DNA of 26,054 nucleotides from DATCIH01 sp036507955 (GTDB lineage: Bacteria; Bacillota; Clostridia; Clostridiales; Clostridiaceae), in NCBI GenBank assembly GCA_036507955.1, contig DATCIH010000180.1, positions 1-26,054 on the forward strand, read 5' to 3'. The notes under the pieces were generated by a model. That model was not told the origin of the DNA, searched no databases, and saw only the letters and a list, made by a program, of their open reading frames with translations. Positions 21,954 through 26,054 of the stretch are shown one piece after another (within the stretch, counting starts at the first letter, position 1; every line of letters begins with the position of its first letter). The position numbers were made by a program, and so were the translations under genes.

Positions 21954-21992
21954 AAGATACCACATTAATCCTATAAAGTCTATAGGATTAAT
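21954..21992 (-). promoter_or_regulatory. Operon promoter with overlapping perfect inverted repeat
   Basis: On the minus strand TAGACT (21977-21982) and TATCTT (21954-21959) are 17 bp apart. A perfect 12-bp inverted repeat, ATTAATCCTATA (21964-21975) and TATAGGATTAAT (21981-21992) with a 5-nt spacer, covers the -35 box and part of the spacer. It looks like an operator for a dimeric repressor, for example the ROK protein of the operon or a cysteine-responsive Rrf2-type regulator. Both are inferences. Confidence 0.5.
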
Positions 21993-21999
21993 GAAAATA

Positions 22000-22026
22000 A
22001 GAAGGAAATTATATAAATCTCCTTCT
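22000..22026 (-). terminator. Terminator of the collagen-like gene
   Basis: An 11-bp stem (22000-22010 with 22016-22026, one mismatch) and a 5-nt loop are followed on the minus strand by TATTTTC. It separates the collagen-like gene from the sulfur operon. Confidence 0.6.
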
Positions 22027-22124
22027 CCTTTTAAAGCTTATCTAATATCTTCTATTTTATAAGTAGATACTATAGTAGATAGTCTCAACCTTACAATTCC
22101 TATCGATGAGCAATAGGGCTCATC

Positions 22125-22730
22125 TTAGCACCTTTTACAATCACATTTTTCTTTTTTGCAAGGATCGCTTTTGTGACTTCTATGCTCACAATGCCCATCT
22201 TTACCTTTGCGTCCTCTATGGCCACGATGACCATGTTCGCCGTCCTCGCCGTCCTCACCACAACATCCTTTTGGTCCACAACAACCGTCTTCTCCACAAC
22301 ATCCATCTTTTCCATCACGTCCTGGGTCACCCTTTGGTCCTTGTGCTCCAGTATTTCCCATAGAACCTGGGTCACCAGTATCGCCCTTAACCCCTTGGTC
22401 TCCTTTCTGTCCTGGATCACCCATTGGTCCCATTGGTCCTGGACATCCTCTTGGTCCTGGACATCCCATTGGTCCTGGGCATCCTCTTTGTCCTGGGCAA
22501 CCAGGTTCTCCTTTACGTCCTCTATGGCCATCACATCCTGGATCACCTTTGCATCCTTTAGGACCCATTGGTCCAGGTTCACCACAAACTGTTATGCACT
22601 TATGGTGTGGACGCTTACAATCTGATTCATTACAACAATTGAAGTTATCTTCATAAGAATCACCTTGGTTTTGAGTTTTATCTATATAATCATTACTTTT
22701 TGAATGATGAGATCTTCTATTCTTTCCCAT
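22125..22730 (-). CDS. Cysteine-rich collagen-like protein
   Basis: The product has 201 residues; AGAGGAGG precedes ATG 22730. Residues 50-181 form 44 uninterrupted Gly-X-Y triplets. Cys occupies X or Y positions repeatedly (GCP, GCD, GCK and three GCC triplets); the protein has 22 Cys in total and many His, with CC pairs in the N-terminal head and a short basic C-terminal tail ending CDCKRC. There is no signal peptide, transmembrane segment or sorting motif. Bacterial proteins of this type, such as BclA-like proteins, are often found on spores and form trimers; here disulfides would cross-link the chains. A spore coat or exosporium role is inferred from the family. It has its own terminator and so is not part of the adjacent operon. 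Confidence 0.85.
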   Translation of the reverse strand: MGKNRRSHHSKSNDYIDKTQNQGDSYEDNFNCCNESDCKRPHHKCITVCGEPGPMGPKGCKGDPGCDGHRGRKGEPGCPGQRGCPGPMGCPGPRGCPGPMGPMGDPGQKGDQGVKGDTGDPGSMGNTGAQGPKGDPGRDGKDGCCGEDGCCGPKGCCGEDGEDGEHGHRGHRGRKGKDGHCEHRSHKSDPCKKEKCDCKRC

Positions 22731-22801
22731 TTACTTATTTCCTCCTCTAATATTAGGTATATAATAAAAGCTATTACGCGTTAAAAAATCAATAAATTAA
22801 G

Positions 22802-22826
22802 GATAAATCATTTTAAATGATTTATC
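22802..22826. promoter_or_regulatory. 25-bp perfect palindrome upstream of the collagen-like gene
   Basis: GATAAATCATTT (22802-22813) and AAATGATTTATC (22815-22826) are perfect inverted arms around one T, 71 bp before the start codon. It may be an operator or a leader hairpin of the collagen-like gene. The surrounding 22731-22953 otherwise holds no gene that I can support. Confidence 0.4.
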
Positions 22827-22953
22827 TTAATATATAATACTATCAATCTCTAAGCTGGTGACTAATTTAAAGAAAAGTCGTAGTTATTTGTAGATTTATG
22901 TATAATCTGAATTTTTATCTTATTTTAATAGGTTGGAAATTAAAATATTCGAC

Positions 22954-22979
22954 AAAAAAAAGCCCAACACAGAGTGTTG
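22954..22979 (-). terminator. Terminator downstream of the TagO/WecA-like gene
   Basis: On the minus strand CAACAC, a 3-nt loop and GTGTTG (22979 down to 22965) are followed by GGC and a run of eight U (22961-22954). A classic intrinsic terminator. Confidence 0.85.
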
Positions 22980-23004
22980 AAGCAAGTAAAACTAATTATT
23001 CACT

Positions 23005-23955
23005 TTATACTTCTAATAACAATATAATAATTGAGCACAAACTTAAACATACACTTATTAACGTAATAAACATGAAAACTTGTTTTTGATTCAGCCCCGC
23101 TGACAATAATCTGTGATGGATTTGGCTTGAATCGGCTCTGTAAATAGGTTTACCATTTATAATTCTTTTTATAACAACATAAACATTATCAAATATAGGA
23201 ACTCCTAAAGCCAAAATAGGTATAACAATAGAAATTGTTGTAGCTTGTTTGAAAGCACCATCAAGTGCAATGATTGCTAATAAAAAGCCTGAAAAATTCG
23301 CCCCAGAATCTCCTATGTAAATTTTAGCAGGATATTTATTATACTTTAAAAATCCCAGTAATGCTCCAACAAGTAAAATGGACATCATGGCTGAAGTCGT
23401 TTGATTTTTTGCCAGTGCAACTACAAATAATGTTGAACCTGCAATAGCTGATAAGCTTCCTGCAAGTCCATCCAATCCGTCAGACCAATTAATAACTGTT
23501 GTAAGACCAAAGATCCATGTTATACTTAATAAAAATCCAATCGCTCCTGGTAAAACAATATATTTATTAGTGAAAGGATTAGTAAAACCATTAAAAATAA
23601 TACCCGCATGATAGATCATAATTGCAGCAACTATTTGTATTATTAATCTAGGCAATATACCAAACTCTTTACCTTTAGTTTTATACCAATCATCTACCAT
23701 TCCTATCCCAAAAACTAAAAGTGATGCAATTAAAATGTAAGGGAATTCTTTTCTTAAGGGCCTCATGAAAATTATGTAACCAATAAAAAATGCTATGTAA
23801 ATGCCAACTCCACCTATTAAGGGAATGGCGTTTTTCTGCTTTTTTCTTTCCGTAGGTTTATCAAGAAAATCTAGCTTAATTGCAAGTTTTATCAAAAAAG
23901 GAGTACTCAAATATACTATTAAAAAAACTGTTAAAAAAGCATATAAGTAGCTCAT
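23005..23955 (-). CDS. Undecaprenyl-phosphate sugar-1-phosphate transferase (TagO/WecA family)
   Basis: The product has 316 residues with about ten hydrophobic membrane segments. GT4 motifs are present: the Mg-binding GMVDDW at about residue 85, NWSDGLDGLAG at about 156, YIGDSGANFSGF at about 214 and QIHHRLL at about 280. Such enzymes transfer a UDP-sugar phosphate, usually GlcNAc-1-phosphate, onto undecaprenyl phosphate to begin teichoic acid or surface polysaccharide synthesis. The second motif is more commonly N-x-x-N-x-x-DGxDGLA; here the first half is altered. It is monocistronic here, followed by a strong terminator. MraY is excluded because its histidine-rich loop differs and no mur genes are nearby. 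Confidence 0.88.
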   Translation of the reverse strand: MSYLYAFLTVFLIVYLSTPFLIKLAIKLDFLDKPTERKKQKNAIPLIGGVGIYIAFFIGYIIFMRPLRKEFPYILIASLLVFGIGMVDDWYKTKGKEFGILPRLIIQIVAAIMIYHAGIIFNGFTNPFTNKYIVLPGAIGFLLSITWIFGLTTVINWSDGLDGLAGSLSAIAGSTLFVVALAKNQTTSAMMSILLVGALLGFLKYNKYPAKIYIGDSGANFSGFLLAIIALDGAFKQATTISIVIPILALGVPIFDNVYVVIKRIINGKPIYRADSSQIHHRLLSAGLNQKQVFMFITLISVCLSLCSIIILLLEV

Positions 23956-24074
23956 AAAACTTTCTTCCTTTCCTTTAACAAATCTATTTTTCTAGTTACC
24001 TTACCAACATTAAATAGCTTTGCCACATTAGTATAAATATATAACCTTTACCCAGTCTAAATTTCAATGCCATC

Positions 24075-25373
24075 TTAACTATACGCTTTAATTACCTTAA
24101 AAGCTTCTTCCATACATAATAGAGTTTTATCAATATCCTCTATAGTATGAGCATTTGATAAAAAGAAAGCCTCATATTGAGATGGGGGCAAAAACACTCC
24201 ATGCTTTAACATTTCTTTATAATACACTGCAAACATTTTTTCATTTGAGGTTTTAGCCTCTCTAAAATTCGCAACCTGTTTTTCTGTGAAAAATATGGTC
24301 ATCATTGAACCTACTCTATTCACTGTTGCTTTAATCCTATATTTCTCAATCAATAAATTAGCTCCACTTTGAAGCTTTTCGCCTAAAGCTTCAACATGTT
24401 CATATACTGTAGGATGCTCCTTCAGATAAGTTAAAGTAGTTATACCTGCAGTCATAGCGATAGGATTTCCAGAAAGAGTACCCGCCTGATACACCTCACC
24501 TATTGGTGCAAGCTTCTCCATAATATCTTTTTTGCCACCAAAAGCTCCAATTGGCATACCTCCACCAATTATTTTACCAAGACAAACTAAGTCCCCTTCA
24601 ACTTCATAAAGCTTTTGGGCACCATGAAGATCAACTCTAAAACCTGTCATTACTTCATCAACAATGAGCAGAGCTCCATAATCCTTAGTTAGCTCTCTTA
24701 ATCTTTTTATAAAACTAAAGTTTGCTGGTACAACCCCCATGTTTCCACTAATTAATTCAACAATAACTGCTGCTATTTCATTTCCACGAATTACAAATAG
24801 TTCTTCCATCTGCTTTAAATTGTTATATTCAAGCACTAAGGTGTCTTGTATTACCCCCTCTGGCACTCCTGCACTGCTAGAGATTCCATGAGTAGCCACC
24901 CCTGAACCTGCCTGAACTAAAAGTGAATCCTCATGTCCATGATAATTCCCCGAAAATTTCACGATTTTATCTCGTCCTGTATAACCCCTTGCAACTCTAA
25001 TAGCACTCATAGTTGCTTCTGTTCCAGAGTTAACCATTCTAAGCATTTCAATCGAAGGCACTAATTCCTTAACAAGCAGAGCCATCTGAAGCTCTTTTTT
25101 AGTCGAAGCTCCAAAGCTTAAGGAGTCCTCTAAAGCTTTTATTATCTCTTCTCTAACAATAGGATTATTATGTCCGAGTATCATTGGTCCATAAGAACCT
25201 ACAAAATCAATATATTCATTTCCATCTTCATCAAATATATGCCCTTTATCCGCCCTTTTAATAATCACTGGGGTAACCCCTACAGCTTTCCCTGCTCTCA
25301 CAGGGCTATTTACTCCACCAGGAATATGCTTTTCACTTTCATGAAATATTTTCTCTGATCTACTTGTTATCAT
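24075..25373 (-). CDS. hemL: Glutamate-1-semialdehyde 2,1-aminomutase
   Basis: The product has 432 residues from ATG 25373; GAGGTGAT lies just before it and overlaps the end of hemB. The PLP-binding lysine is in LGKIIGGGMPIGAFGG, and GGVNSPVRA near the start, SGTEATMSAIRVARG and FSGNYHGHED are diagnostic of HemL. It converts glutamate-1-semialdehyde to 5-aminolevulinate, the C5-route precursor of haem, siroheme and corrins. This also supplies siroheme for the sulfite reductase in the operon of this window. It is coupled to hemB by a 14-nt overlap, which implies a hem operon starting outside the window. Confidence 0.95.
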   Translation of the reverse strand: MITSRSEKIFHESEKHIPGGVNSPVRAGKAVGVTPVIIKRADKGHIFDEDGNEYIDFVGSYGPMILGHNNPIVREEIIKALEDSLSFGASTKKELQMALLVKELVPSIEMLRMVNSGTEATMSAIRVARGYTGRDKIVKFSGNYHGHEDSLLVQAGSGVATHGISSSAGVPEGVIQDTLVLEYNNLKQMEELFVIRGNEIAAVIVELISGNMGVVPANFSFIKRLRELTKDYGALLIVDEVMTGFRVDLHGAQKLYEVEGDLVCLGKIIGGGMPIGAFGGKKDIMEKLAPIGEVYQAGTLSGNPIAMTAGITTLTYLKEHPTVYEHVEALGEKLQSGANLLIEKYRIKATVNRVGSMMTIFFTEKQVANFREAKTSNEKMFAVYYKEMLKHGVFLPPSQYEAFFLSNAHTIEDIDKTLLCMEEAFKVIKAYS

Positions 25374-26054
25374 CAAAATCACCTCTTATTATCTTAGCTG
25401 CATCTTTTGCAAAGTAAGTTATTATAATGTCTGCTCCTGCTCTTTTCATGGATAAAAGTGTTTCCATAATCATTAGTTTTTCATCTATCAGACCTGCTTT
25501 TGAAGCGGCTTTTATCATGGCATATTCACCGCTCACATTATATACAGCCACTGGTACATTAAATTTTTCTTTTAAGCTATAAACTATATCTAAATAGCTC
25601 ATGGCCGGCTTTACCATAATGATATCTGCCCCTTCTTCAATATCCCAGCTTGCTTCTTTAACCGCTTCCCTAGCATTACAAAAATCCATTTGATAGGATT
25701 TCCTATCTCCAGAGGAAGGTGCTGATTTTGCAGCCTCTCTAAAAGGACCATAAAAAGCAGAAGAGAATTTTACCGAGTAGGACATTATTGAAATATCCTG
25801 AAAGCCTTCCTTATCAAGCAAAGTCCTTATGAAGGCAACCCTACCGTCCATCATATCCGAAGGTGCGATAATATCCGCTCCAGCTGCCGCATGAGATAAG
25901 GCAACTTTACCTAAAAGCTCTAAGGTTTTATCATTATCTACAATGCCGCCCTCCCATACACCGCAGTGGCCATGGGAAGTATATTCGCAGAGACAAACAT
26001 CTGTAACAACTAAAACATCTGCAAAGTTCTCTTTAATTTTCCTAACAGCTCTTT
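25360..26054 (-). CDS. hemB: Porphobilinogen synthase (delta-aminolevulinate dehydratase), 5' end outside the window
   Basis: The open frame continues without a stop to the window edge, so the N-terminal part is missing; 231 codons remain including the stop. The metal site CLCEYTSHGHC is present in full, as are both substrate-lysine segments: YSVKFSSAFYGPFREA and IMVKPAMSYLD. It condenses two 5-aminolevulinate molecules to porphobilinogen in tetrapyrrole synthesis. The cysteine-rich metal site indicates the zinc-dependent form. The stop codon lies within the start region of hemL. Confidence 0.95.
   Translation of the reverse strand, partial: RAVRKIKENFADVLVVTDVCLCEYTSHGHCGVWEGGIVDNDKTLELLGKVALSHAAAGADIIAPSDMMDGRVAFIRTLLDKEGFQDISIMSYSVKFSSAFYGPFREAAKSAPSSGDRKSYQMDFCNAREAVKEASWDIEEGADIIMVKPAMSYLDIVYSLKEKFNVPVAVYNVSGEYAMIKAASKAGLIDEKLMIMETLLSMKRAGADIIITYFAKDAAKIIRGDFDDNK

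Noticed and set aside
21820..22100. Riboswitch (S-box or T-box) in front of the sulfur operon
   Set aside because: No conserved S-box core or T-box antiterminator sequence was found; the hairpin there is the operator-like repeat.
22100..22625. Long ORFs on both strands overlapping the collagen-like gene
   Set aside because: They are mirror frames of a repetitive GC-richer Gly-X-Y gene and show low-complexity, shifted repeats.

Overview
The window is AT-rich DNA from a low-GC Gram-positive anaerobe, most likely a Clostridium or close relative. The reasons are strong GGAGG-type ribosome binding sites, frequent TTG and GTG starts, clostridial-type hairpin terminators, and a sulfate-assimilation gene set (CysND, CysC and an AprBA-type APS reductase) that I recall from Clostridium acetobutylicum. 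No rRNA, tRNA, CRISPR array or prophage was seen.

Left part (1-8.9 kb) is an accessory region. It holds the 3' end of an archaeal-type aspartyl-tRNA synthetase, a DUF4143-type AAA ATPase, and a complete 3,408-bp transposable element (1670-5077). The element is bounded by 26-bp terminal inverted repeats (one mismatch) and a perfect 9-bp target duplication. It carries a small ribbon-helix-helix-like protein, a zinc-ribbon/DDE transposase whose reading frame is broken once, an exported passenger protein, and a 12-bp-phased array of TGTGA motifs arranged around a perfect 32-bp palindrome. To its right come a small membrane protein, a frame-disrupted gene, a zinc-ribbon P-loop protein, a divergent PRPP-synthetase-like gene, a degenerate kinase-fold protein and a DUF5661-like gene. 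Two copies of a 76-bp repeat carrying paired, inverted DnaA-box-like sites lie upstream of the PRPP-synthetase-like gene and the DUF5661-like gene.

Central part (8.9-22.0 kb) is one tightly packed minus-strand operon of 15 genes. In transcription order these are ssuABC-like ABC transporter, ROK-family regulator, sulfur-carrier protein (HcyS/ThiS-like), E1-like activating enzyme (HcyF), JAMM protease (HcyD), siroheme sulfite reductase, TusA-like protein, MetY, CysC, AprA, AprB, CysD and CysN. A hairpin terminator follows cysN. The proposed flow is: the ABC transporter imports a sulfur source; CysND makes APS; AprBA reduces it to sulfite; the reductase makes sulfide; sulfide is loaded on the carrier as a thiocarboxylate; and MetY uses it to make homocysteine. 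A promoter with an overlapping perfect inverted repeat sits in front of ssuA.

Right part (22.1-26.1 kb) holds a very cysteine-rich collagen-like protein with 44 uninterrupted Gly-X-Y triplets, a TagO/WecA-type sugar-phosphate transferase, and the haem/corrin precursor genes hemL and hemB (hemB is cut by the window edge), all on the minus strand.
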